Assembly (NCBI GenBank): GCA_902806575.1
Contig: CADCXD010000009.1
Span: forward strand, 2,542,001 to 2,606,000
DNA: 64,000 bases
Origin: Jackrogersella multiformis
Lineage: Eukaryota > Ascomycota > Sordariomycetes > Xylariales > Hypoxylaceae
Reading direction: 5' to 3'
In this document: positions 34,851 through 45,498 of the stretch, piece after piece
Position numbering within the stretch: position 1 is the stretch's first letter
Layout of the letters: every line of letters begins with the position of its first letter
Made by a program: the position numbers and the translations under genes
Notes under the pieces: model-generated
Told to the model about the DNA's origin: nothing
The model's database searches: none
What the model saw: the letters and a program-made list of their open reading frames with translations, nothing else

Positions 34851-37800
34851 TAAAAGGCGTAAATCGATAAAATCTCGGAAAATATTATTTATTATTAATT
34901 AAAAAATTACGGGAGCGTTAATTAATCCGAATGATATTATTAAATATTTAAAAAGGTTATATTTATAACGAATTGTTGTTTTTTATTCGTTTTTTTTTTA
35001 ATCTTAACTAAGTAAAATCCTAATTTAAGGTTAATTTTTATAAATTATTTTATAATTTTAAAGTAAACTTATAATTTAAATATTAAAGGTATAAAATAAC
35101 GGATAGGGATAATAATATTATTTAAGCTTTAATAATTAATTATTAACTTAAAAGGGTTTTAAGGATCGGATTTATCGATAAATATCATGGGTATTACATA
35201 AAACAAGGTTAATTTTTAAATTTAACTATTATTAATTATTTTATTTAATTATAATTTAAGTATATTAAGTTTTTTTTATTTATAACGTAAAAAGGTTTTT
35301 AAGGAGATATTTTTCTTTTTTAAAAATCAATAAAATAATTTTAAGGTTGATAATTTAAAAAGCGTTACCCTATTTTTTTAATTATAATATATATAAATTT
35401 ACGGAATTTTTTAAGAATATTTTTTAACGTTTTATTTATTTTAATATTTTTTACTATTATTATATTAACCGATTTTCTTAAGTTATATAAAGTTAAGTTA
35501 ATGTAATATTTTTAATAATAAAAGAAATTAAACTTAATTTTTTTAAGGTTTAAAAAAAGTTTATAAGTTTATAAATTTTCATTTATTATTATGGTATAAT
35601 AATATTATATTTATTATTTAAGGCGTTTAATTTAAAATTAATTTAAGAGAAGTAATTTTCTTAATAATAAAAAATAAAAGGATCGGTATAATAACGTTTT
35701 ATAAAAAAGATTTAAGTTAAATTAAAAGTTAATACGGGTTAAGTATATTATTTTTTAATAATTAATAATTTTTATTTCCTTACTTTAAAAAGAAATATTA
35801 TTAAGATTAAGCTTTTAAAATCTAATAATATTTATATTTAATATTTATTTTTATTATATAATAACGTTATATTAATAATAAGTTTATATTTTAAAATTAA
35901 TTTTAAGCGAGTTTTTTTTATAACCTTTATTTTATTTTTAGTTAGTTTTTTAATTGCCGTAATTTGACGTATTTTACTTTAATTTAGCCGTGGGATTTAA
36001 TAAGGTGCAACGTTAAGGCCTTTTAAAAATTTAAATCGAAATCTTCGATTTTTATGATTTAAAAATAAGATAATTCTTATAAGGCTGCGTTTATTTATGC
36101 TTTTTTTTATGGTAAAAAAATAAGTTAAGTATTATTATCTTAAGATTATTTTACGAAGGAAACTTTATTTAAGTTTAATAATAAGTCCTTATTATTAACG
36201 TCTTTTTTTTTACGAAATAAAAAAAGGTTTAATAATTATTACGTTTATAACGTTAATAAGATTTTTTATCTTTTTTTTATTAATTTATATTTACTTAATT
36301 AATTTCTTTTAAAGTATCTTTATTATTAAATTAAACTTTATCCTTTTAATTTAATTTTAGTTTATTTTTATTTTTAGGTTTATCGTTATTTTTTAAGGAT
36401 TAATTTTAGCTTAAATTAAAACGATTTTCCTTTTTACGATTAGTTTAACTTAATTTTAAAGGCTTTTAAGTTAAAACGAGCCTTACTTTTCCTAAAATAC
36501 CGGGGTTAATTAATATGTTTTTATATATTTAACTTGCTTTTTAAATAACGGTAAAGAATTTTTTATTTAAAATAAATTAATTTAATAATTTCGTTAAGGA
36601 GGGTTTTAACGATATAATTTTAAAACGTCGTTTTAAATTATTAAACCATTTTATTAAGGTTTAATAATTCGGTAAGATATTAAGTAACGTTTTTTTAATA
36701 TTTAAGTTTATTTATTTTCTTTAAATTACGATATTATTTTAAAAGGTTTATAAAACGTTTTTAAAAGGTAATAACGTATATTACTTAAATATTAAAAACT
36801 TTTAACCGCGTAATTTAACTTTTATATTATTAATATTATAATTATACTTTTTTAAATAATAACGATTTAACTTAATTAATATAATGAAAATCTTTAGGAA
36901 AACTTTTTACATATATTTTTAAATATATTTTAACTTTTATCCATTAAGTTTAAAACTTTAAAAGATTTTTATCATTATAAACGATAAGTTTATTAAGTTA
37001 TATTAAATTAACGATAATCGTAATATAAAAAGGATAAATTAATCGTTTTAATACTTTAAATAATTAATTATTATTACTTTAAAATAAGGGATTTTCGTCG
37101 TTATATAAAGGCATAAAATTGCCTCGAGATAATCCTTTAAGAAGATTTTTAAATAATTTAAGATTTTAAGATTAATTATTAAAATCGAAGTTACTTAAGT
37201 TATTATTAAATATTCCGGCGGTTTTTTTAAAGGGAATTCTTCCTTCATTTCTTTTAAATATAAAAAGGTTAATTTTAATAAAATTAAATTATATTCGTAC
37301 CCTTTTAATTATTTTTTTAACTTAAGCTTATAAAAAGAATTATAAAAAAAAAGGTTCCTTATTTAAGTTTTTAAATTAAAATATTTAATAAATAATACTT
37401 TAAAATATATTAAGTTTTTTTAATTAAAGGGATTTAATTTAATTAACGTTTTTAATATAATACATTTTTTAATACTTTTTAAAACGAAATTAATATTAAT
37501 TAATTTATTAAAAGTTAATTAAATATTAAATTCGTTAAAAACGGTTTAAGTATAAGCTTTTAAATTATTAAATTAACGGTAAGTTTCCGTGTTAATATAT
37601 ATAACGTTTATATATTTTTTTATAAAAAGGTTATTAATTTAAATTTTTTTAATATAAGCTTAATTTATTATTTTTTATTAAAGATCTTTTTATTTTTTAA
37701 TATCTTAATAAAAAATTTAAAGAGTTTATTAATAATAATTAATCATTTTTTTAAACTTATTAATAATTTTTTATTAAGTTTAATTATTTTAAGTATATTA

Positions 37801-38665
37801 GGTAATCGTATTTTAAATTTATTATAAAAAGTTTAAATTAATTTATTAAACTTATTATTTAAAATATATTACCTGTTTATTTATTAATATTATATCGGTT
37901 TAATTAAGTTAAATTATTATATTATAAATCGTTTAAATTATATTATATTAGTTTTAAATTTAGTTTTTATTAATAATTTAATTACTTATAATAATAATGG
38001 TAAATATTTAAATAATATAATAATTATCGTGCATTTTTTAATAAAACTTAATAAACTATACGAAAGGGTTATTAAAATTAACTCCGATATTATTAATATT
38101 AAAAGCGTCTTATATAATTATTTTATAGTTTTAAAGGTTATAAAAGATTATAATATTATCGTTATTAAGTTAAGGTAATCCGGGAATAAAGAAAGGATTT
38201 TAAAGCGATATGTTTTTTATTTTAAGTATTTTAATAAAGAATCGTATATTAAAGCGTTATTTAATCTTAATAAGTTCTTATAAATAATAATTTTCTTTAT
38301 GCCTACTTTTAACTTTAAAGTTTTATAAGAAAGGTATTATTAAAAACTTAAAGGATTATTTATTATTTAACGAAAATAATTCGAGGTTTTATAAATTAAA
38401 AAGTAATAAAGTTAAAATATAAATATTTAACTTAAATATTTATGAAATAATAAAGTATAAAATTTTCTTTATAACTATAATAATATACGTAATAATAAGA
38501 TTAATAAGTAATATTAATATAATATGTTTTAATAAAAAATTTCTTTAAGTAAGTTAATTATTTATAAATAATTAAAATAAGATAATTTAATAAAAGGATT
38601 AACTTTCTTTCGAAAGGCATGTGTTTTTTTAAAATAAGGTTTTCTTAAAATAAAAGAGAATTATT

Positions 38666-38977
38666 TATAATAAAGATAATAAGGTTTAAAATTATAATTT
38701 AATTTCGAGTAATAATTTTTTATAATTTTAAAGTCCTTACCTCTTATCTTTTCTTATAAAATAAGGTATAATGATTTATATATATATAATTTAAATATTT
38801 CCTTAAGCTTCGTTAACACCCTCTTAATCCTATTAATTTAGTTTTAATATATTAATTAAGTTTTTTAATTAACCTTATCTAATAGCTTTATTTTATAAGT
38901 TCCAACACATTTCGTATTTACCAACTTGCATGCATATATTGATCATACTCTGTTTCGTGGAGCCTATCCGTATGACA
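38666..38977 (-). repeat. 5' LTR of outer element
   Basis: 312 bp, partner of 23856-24167. The outer third (38900-38977) is almost free of RIP and preserves the original sequence; the inner part is as damaged as the rest of the element. Confidence 0.9.
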
Positions 38978-39093
38978 CTCTCCAATAAGATATCCTTGAT
39001 TGCTTGATGTTCCCCGTAATACCAAGGATGGAAATGAATCTCAAGAGACCAGCAACAATGATAAGCCTGACCAATGTTTGGTACAGACCGCAC
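38978..39093 (-). pseudogene. Right part of the gene split by the retrotransposon
   Basis: A minus-strand frame enters the target site as EHQAIKDILLE and is in register with the minus-strand frame left of the element (DAKAADYG, 23849 downward) once one copy of GAGAG is counted. Upstream it reads HFHPWYYG and stays open to at least 39093. The HeLo-like frame lies on the opposite strand from 39000, so the two overlap by about 90 bases and at most one of them can be fully coding there. Confidence 0.4.
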
Positions 39094-39628
39094 TCCAAGC
39101 TATCCAGGATCGCTTGCGCAGGGCAGACAAATTACAGACCAGCTTTCTTGGGAATAGTTCTCAGACGCTCGACCCGGAAAGACTTCCCCTCGACCTCAAA
39201 GGGATTCGGAATCAGATCAAAAGATTCCTTCTCGATCGTAAAGCCCAGGCATCCAAGGTTGGCGAAAGCATCAAGTGGGTCTTCTACAAAGAGGACCAGT
39301 TCAACACATTTGTAACAAACATGTCGGAGCTGATGGACAAACTTGATAAAACTCTTCCCGAGGATGATCAGAAGAAGCTCCGCCAGTTGAGCGATGAGGA
39401 GTGCAAAGGGTTCAACATAATTAATCTAGACGATCTCAAGGACATCACTTAACCTAGGGATGTGATCCATAGCTTGAGAGCTCGGTGGATCGAATTCTGG
39501 ATGGCAGTATCGGAGGGACTATCATTAACTAGTCTTACAATACGGGCAGCACGGTTGGAATCCACAATGGCGATGTCAAAGGCCTCACCTACGGTGCCAA
39601 TGGCACCCAAACGAACAAATTCAATTAA
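39000..39628 (+). pseudogene. HeLo-domain (HET-s-like) gene relic with a G/N-rich tail
   Basis: An open frame to the TAA at 39450 encodes the C-terminal two thirds of a HeLo-type helical domain. The HET-s-like pattern is seen in VQTALQAIQDRLRRADKLQ, then DLKGIRNQIKRFLLDRKAQ, and ESIKWVFYKEDQFNTFV with LMDKLDKTLP. The first helix or helices and any start codon are missing; a TGA lies directly upstream at 38997. After the stop, another frame (39539-39628) reads GSTVGIHNGDVKGLTYGANG and ends in NKFN plus TAA. That composition resembles the short amyloid-signalling tails behind HeLo domains. HeLo proteins execute regulated cell death in fungal incompatibility by attacking membranes. A frameshift or lost intron separates domain and tail, so the gene looks inactive. 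The HeLo call rests on pattern memory, the tail call on composition. Confidence 0.55.
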
Positions 39629-41097
39629 TGATGGTGCCTTTTATCTACTTTTACCTATTCTGCATCTAATTTGGGTCCAGAAACTCGTCTCTTACACCTA
39701 ATGTTGACTCCGTGCCGGTCCTCGGGCCGTGTCCGATATCGGCCCCCGCCAACGGCCCAAGGACCTATCGGTGATCGCCGGGATTTCGGACATCCGGGTC
39801 CACCTGGGTGCGGCGGCATCCCGTACAATCAAAGCTTGTACCAGACGTGGGACCTTAAATTATTAGCGGACTTACTGCGATCTTCCAGCTCATATATGAA
39901 GTTTATCTCCCACCATCCCCCGTTTTTGTCTGTCGGTACCTAGGTATGAGATTGTCAGTTCTATTAACGTTATTTGCCGAGGACCATAGTATGAACAAGC
40001 CAATTGAGAGTCATTAGCCAGATGATATCTAAGTACATACTTCTACGTGTACTTACTAGCACTCATGCGCCCAAGTGCTAGTGTAGATTCTATTTCGTGT
40101 CTAGCATGAGTAGGTACCGTAACGAATGGAGGTAGATTCCTTCCACCCTAGCCTGCTTTCGCCAGCAACCTAGACTCTCGTATGGTAGCAACAAATTTGG
40201 TACGAATAACTGGACCTATAACTATAACCTATTCGTTTCGGCATAACCGGTGATCCAATGTTGGACCTGTGTCAGGATGATGTAACCTAACGCTTACTTG
40301 GAGATAGATACTTCTTACCCGATGACGTTGTACACGATCAAGGTTTGGCATGATGCGAGACAATATGCCCCGACTTATTCTAGACCTTATACTCCGCATT
40401 ACTTAATATAAATCTGGCTCTTGGCTAGGGGCGGTGTAATAAACGGTCGGGATTGTGGTATGAAAGTAGAACTTCTATATTATAGATTCCGGTAGAGGTT
40501 ATCGTCTAGGTTCGATGAGTAGGTGGGGGCGGCTCAACTTCGCTTTGAGATAAATCTTGCGAGATGAATTCAGCTCCTTCGACGTTATACCGTTATACAG
40601 CCTGCCGCTCGCTTCCATAAGTATTAAAGAGAACAATGCTACACATGCTCATGTATAACGACGCTATTAACGCAACACTGAAATTGAAATGCAAACGCTA
40701 TAGGGTTCGAATCCTTCCGCCCCTCTAACAATAATCAATATAAAACTCAGTGTCTTCCGCCATCCACTGCAACCTTACCAGAGACTCGTATAGGTTAATC
40801 AAGAACCGTATCAACTGTCAACACAATCTATTATGCCACACTCGATGTGCGGTGCAAGCAGGAGTGTACCGTGATGAAGTGGTCCAGGTCTATATAGATA
40901 AAGGGGGGGAAGGTAGGGGGCACGGCATTCAACGCCCTCTTTCAGTTTACTCATCCGCGCGACCCTCCACTCCTCCGCTTCCCTCTTCCGCTGTGCTGTT
41001 GGAACCGCCTCAATCCAGATACCCATCCACCTTAATGCCTTAATGGGAGACAAAGCTCCTGCAAGCTTCTTCGCCCAACGCTTTGCTACCGCCGATC
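39629..41097. other. Gene-free region upstream of the receptor gene
   Basis: Several open frames below 100 codons exist but none has a recognisable motif. A short tRNA T-arm-like string (GGTTCGAATCC) at about 40704 has no matching acceptor or anticodon arm. The last 300 bases contain TCC-rich sequence that may be the leader of the gene at 41098. Confidence 0.5.
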
Positions 41098-42647
41098 ATG
41101 TCGATTCCCTCAACACTCCCAGTCGAGTTGGACACGTTGCTCAAGGACTTTCCAGAGTGTGGTGTTAGTCTTCTCTCTAAGTAAAGCTATCTCTTTTCAA
41201 TAGTACTGACGTCCTGTCGATTTAAAGCTCCATTGCCTCCTCGAGACGATTAACAATCAGCCTGGCTGCTCTCCTTTAGATACAGCATGCGCCTGCGCAA
41301 ACCAAGCCGTGCAGGCGACTGCGGCTATTTGTGTTGCCCAGTCATGCACCATACCTGACGCGCTTAGAAGTCAGAATTTGACCAACGTGCTGTGCGGCAT
41401 CTCAACCTATCATGACCAGGCGTACCTTGCAATTATATATGCCTTCATCGTCATTAGCTCTATCCTCGTCGCGCTGCGCTTCATCGCCCGATCTGTCAAA
41501 CGCATTCCGCTGTGGTGGGACGACTATTCTGTCCTCGTGTCCTTGATGCTCGCCATTGGTTTCACTATTTTATGCGGAGTTGGTATGTTGAGTTGTTTCT
41601 TCTTGCTTGCTCGAGGTCTAATTCTTTGCAAGATGACAAATTTGGGATTGGCATCGACCTTTGGGCTGTGCCGCAGCAAAACCTGCCGGAAATTTTTATC
41701 GTATGTTCCCTCCAACTATTCCTTGAGACGCCGGCTCCTGACGTTCATGCACCAATAGTCTTTGTGGGTGGCTCTCATCTGCTACTGCATATCGCGTTGC
41801 TTTGTCCGCATATCCATCTGCTTGTTCTTCATGCGGATCTTCCCAGTGCCCGGCGCGCGACCCCTCATCGTCCTCATGATCGTGCTCAACGTGGCTGTCA
41901 CCATCACCTTTACGTTCTGCCTGGCCTTTCAATGCACGCCCGTGTCCTACTTCTGGAAAGGATGGGACGGCTTGCACGATGGGTTCTGCATCAATCAGTG
42001 GGCTATGTACCTCGCCGGCAGCTGCGTTTCGACCTTGCTGGACGTCGTCTTCATTCTGCTGCCCACACGCTGGATCTTTCAGCTTCAATTAGTGCGTGCT
42101 AAAAAGATTACTGTGGCCGCGATGTTTTCTCTCGGCGTGACGTAAGTCTTCCCTAGGGAGGGTTTGCCCCCTTTGCCACGAGTTCCGTGCTGACATAATT
42201 GATGTGCGACGAAGCGTCATTGCCAGCACCATCGTGCGAACCATAGCTCTGTACACGTTCACGCACTCAGGAAATGTGACGCGCAACCTCCCGAATATTA
42301 TTATCTGGGGCGGACTGGAGCTCTACCTCGCTATTACCTGTGCGTGTGTGCCGAGTTTGCGGCCGTTGCTCAAGCTAGCCCTCTCACAATTCCGGCACTG
42401 GACGACCCGCGGTTCCAAGGGCAGCGGTATCTCGTCATCGGGTCCCACCGACGACCTATTTAATGATGGCGGAAAGAAGAGACTCTCGAGCGATGACATC
42501 AAACAAGCTGAGTCAGGGAAAGCGACCGGTCGACCCCAGAATATCTGGCCCACCAAGACCGTACAGCAACAGTACCAGGACGGCTCGGTGTCCGAGTCCG
42601 AGATGAACCTAACAATGATGAACGATATTGAGCTGTATGACCGGTAG
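41098..42647 (+). CDS. CFEM-domain seven-helix receptor, PTH11 type
   Basis: Five exons, 41098-41163, 41228-41582, 41633-41700, 41759-42141 and 42215-42647, give 434 residues. The extracellular CFEM domain is spread over exons 1 and 2: FPECGLHCLLETI, then CSPLDTACACANQAVQAT, CVAQSCTIPDAL and VLCG, with eight Cys in the family spacing. Seven hydrophobic helices follow: YLAIIYAFIVISSILVALRF, VLVSLMLAIGFTIL, WVALICYCISRCFVR, LIVLMIVLNVAVTITFTF, YLAGSCVSTLLDVVFILLP, an ALYTF segment and ELYLAITCACVPSLRPLL. The tail is Ser-rich and cytosolic. PTH11 receptors sense surface cues in filamentous fungi. The exon 1 donor GTTAGT was chosen because it alone joins the CFEM Cys-x3-Cys in frame. No signal peptide is seen at this start, so an upstream exon may be missing. 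Confidence 0.9.
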
Positions 42648-45418
42648 TAGGGCAATTCGCGGGAAGGCGGGTGGGCATAAGCGAGGTGTAAGGGGACTTT
42701 GGCTACGACATGGGGTGCTTTTCTTGCTATTAACGGCAGTGGCCACATTTGTATGACTGATAAGTAGGGTGGAAGTTTCTAACCGAGGTTCGAGCTGGCG
42801 AAATAATTAGCTGATGGCCTTCGAGAAAAAGTTGATTTCACGTACCTTGCTGTTTGCAGTTATACGACGTCCATCCACGGCCCGCTCTACTTAGTACACT
42901 CCGTATGAAGTTCGGGGTTTGCTTTGTCCCCCTACGCCGTGTTAGGTCGATATATGTGGGTGTAAACTTTTTCAAGTGCCATGCCATTTCCATCGAGGTA
43001 GGTAGACGCTGATATGATAGTAGGAAGACGCTTAGCTAGAGCAATCGCTGTCTCTTAGTGAATGGTAGCTTAGAGACTGAATTGCATGTCCAGGGCTTCG
43101 AGGCTTGGCTGTAATAGGGGGTTTGATAGAGGGTGTGTGTGACTGCGTAAAATCTAACCCTTCAACGAGTATGCTGAACCGATGCTTGATAAACTGTGTT
43201 GTGCAGAGTTTGCGTCAATCTGTGACAAAGGCTTGGGGATCCGGAGTTGCTTCTGGATAAGTTGACTCTGGCGAGACTGGATATTGTGCAGAGTCGAACC
43301 CAAACTCTTTGATTCCTGAGTACTGTTAGTTGAGACATTTGTAGACGGTCAAGCGAAAAACTAGATATACTAACTATGATCTTGAAACGGTTAAGGTCTA
43401 TGATCTGATTGCGCTCTCTAAATGAAATGAGGCTTCATAGCCAATGTCGTATGGAGTCCTGAGATGAAGAGGTCGTATTGAGAAAGCGGCGCGCTTTGTC
43501 AAGGAAATTGAAATTTTGATAATCAACTCGTTGACTATGATGTCCTGTTTGAGGTGTATGATAGAAACGATCTCTTGATAGAGATGATCTCTTGGAGAAG
43601 GCTTAGAGCGTTTGGAAGGAAGCCTGATGATGCTATCGTGACCGCAGTCGACCGCGCGGCGAAGACAGTCCCATCCCGACCAACATCAACAACAACATAC
43701 ACGCAAATCCTTGAACCTTGGCCGTCATTTCCTTGCGTTCAGGCCCCTAGGACTTTTCCCCATACATTAAATCACCTCTGCAAGGCAATATGCAGTGCGC
43801 AAGGCACGCTTGACTTACGAGCAGAGAGTGAAGTCGCTGCACAGAAGAGCCATTGGCAGTCACATGTACCTAGGTAGGTGACGCTGGGGTTCTGTATTGC
43901 ATGCTAGTTATGGATACTTCGTCCCAGGTACGCTCCGCTGTACTTTGAGGTGAGGTTGAGAAATGCTTGTGTTAATGTGTGCTTCAAGGAGGTAGGGGGG
44001 TATCTCTTACGCCGCGCGAGAGGCGACAGAGTCTGGTAGGACCATCCATACCTATTGAGGTACGATAAATATATACAAATTATTGTAAAGTGTGGCAGTA
44101 GAATGAAAGTTATGATGTAAAAAGTAGGGTTTGAAGATGATTATTTTTCTTTGGTGGTGAGTGGTGGTAAGAATTAATAGAAGTTAATGTTAAGAATTTG
44201 GAATATTAAATATTATAAAAGTAGGTAGATACCTAGGTACCTACCTAGGTAGGGCTAATTGTTGTGGGGTTGCCCCACCGTGTTTACATACCTTAGGTAC
44301 CTAGTGTACCTAGGCTAGGCTAGGTACATAAGTAGTAAATGGTTGACCCGCCTAAAAATGCGGTGCCCCGCACAGCCCCTCAGCAGTGTAAAGTAGGTAC
44401 TTACCGTAGGTATAGGTACAGCACATCTCCCCTTGTGTGTCGTCCAATTTTTAGGCCCAATCACCGCTAAATAGCGAGCAAACCCACCGTTATTCAGTAG
44501 AACATTTGCCTTAAAATCATCGGAGGACCACTAACCCTCACAATTGTATGCCTAAGGGGTTTATAAAACTCACATTTTTTACACTCATACTGCTTTAACA
44601 CGATGGAATTTCGACGTCACAAGTCTTCTTACCTAAATTCCGATGAAGTTTAGAAATGAATTGCCTACCTAACCTAGGTAGATTCATGACCCTCTCATAG
44701 CGATTCTTATTGTTCAAGCAAATTTGACTTTAGCTGCTGGCCAACTCAATCCAGTTCATAAGGGGTAGTATTTAAATATTCGTAGGCAAAGACCTCTTAA
44801 TCTTCCCGGTAGTCCTAAGCTTTGTTGAGATTGTCATAACTTTATAAAAGTTTCGATAAATGTCCTTCGATACAGTGTTGTAGGTCATCGGCACCACCAT
44901 TCTGCCTATCATACAGGTAGGTATTAGACTTTAAGGAGACATTTCATCGCCATCAAGGCGGCAAAAAATGAATCCACGAAAAACACCAAATCACTATATA
45001 TGGCCAGGTAGCTTTGATATCTTAATTATTTTCACCTGTCTTAAAGTCATTAGAGACGACTATTTATTACGAACACAAGAGTCAATGAGCGAGATTCTTA
45101 ATTATACCTAGGTTACCTAAGTATATACAGGGAGGATGGCATAATACTACGATTGACGACAAAGATGACTAGGACTTAACCTAGGACATCGATGACAATC
45201 TAGGGCAATCCTTTGTGTGCTAAGTTACTTAGGGGTTAAGATTAAGTCAGGGTGCCTGATAGACCTAAGTCTTCCAGTTAGATCCTTTCCAGAGTCTCTA
45301 CGGCTCTGTAACCTGGCTACCTACCTACCTACCTAGGTAGGTAGGCACACATTGCACCTTATTTTTGAACTAAACAGTAAATGGAAGTAGACAAAAAACC
45401 AATGAGACGCCAAAAACT
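42648..45418. other. Gene-poor region rich in CCTAGG palindromes
   Basis: No gene is supported over 2.7 kb. The stretch 43860-45350 holds many short palindromes built on ACCTAGGT, for example at 43869, 44228-44250, 44297-44330, 44675 and 45110. One open frame at 43554-43877 lacks any recognisable feature. Confidence 0.55.
45324..45345. repeat. Perfect 22-bp palindrome of CCTA/TAGG units
   Basis: CCTACCTACCTAGGTAGGTAGG reads the same on both strands. It is the longest clean example of the CCTAGG-centred palindrome that recurs through the window. Confidence 0.85.
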
Positions 45419-45498
45419 TAGCTTCACTCCGTTTCGATCGGAGGACCTCCGGGTTTCAAGGTTATGAGCCCGATGCGCTTCCACTGCGCCATGAAGCT
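45419..45498 (-). tRNA. Initiator tRNA-Met (CAT) with probable 8-nt intron
   Basis: On the minus strand the acceptor stem AGCTTCA pairs with TGAAGCT, followed by the discriminator A. The D arm is GCGC-AGTGGAA-GCGC. The anticodon stem begins TCGGG and the loop CTCATAA contains CAT. The T arm CTCCG-ATCGAAA-CGGAG has the ATCGAAA loop and the A1:T72 pair typical of eukaryotic initiators. The 3' side of the anticodon stem (CCCGG) comes only after eight extra bases (ACCTTGAA) placed one base after the anticodon, the canonical tRNA intron site. Without them the molecule is 72 nt before CCA, the usual initiator length. Three G:C pairs next to the loop support the initiator type. Confidence 0.92.

Larger units (their letters stand above)
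23856..38977 (-). mobile_element. Outer Ty3/gypsy LTR retrotransposon, RIP-damaged, carrying a nested element
   Basis: Two LTRs of exactly 312 bp bound the element (23856-24167 and 38666-38977). They begin TGTGATAAGG and end CGTATGACA in the best-preserved copies. They align without a gap near their ends, and the differences seen are transitions. The 5-bp target site is CTCTC on the right (38978-38982) and TTCTT on the left (23851-23855), that is, two C-to-T changes. Coding traces run on the minus strand: reverse transcriptase pieces occur near 34.54-34.85 kb, so the right LTR is the 5' LTR. Without the inner element and its duplicated target the length is about 6.9 kb, normal for gypsy elements. 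No intact frame is left. The base composition is extremely AT-rich, the result expected when RIP hits repeated DNA. Confidence 0.9.

Noticed and set aside
24168..38665. The long AT-rich block as a centromere core or a mitochondrial insertion
   Set aside because: Two nested LTR pairs with target duplications and reverse transcriptase relics explain it almost completely. No mitochondrial gene was recognised.
39671..39943. 90-codon open frame downstream of the HeLo relic
   Set aside because: Starts without ATG context, has Pro/Gly-rich random character, and shows no domain.
40690..40735. tRNA gene suggested by GGTTCGAATCC
   Set aside because: No matching acceptor stem, D arm or anticodon arm can be found upstream; at best a T-arm relic.
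43554..43877. 107-codon open frame
   Set aside because: No recognisable motif, no leader-like upstream sequence, and it lies in a region rich in palindromes and without other signs of a gene.
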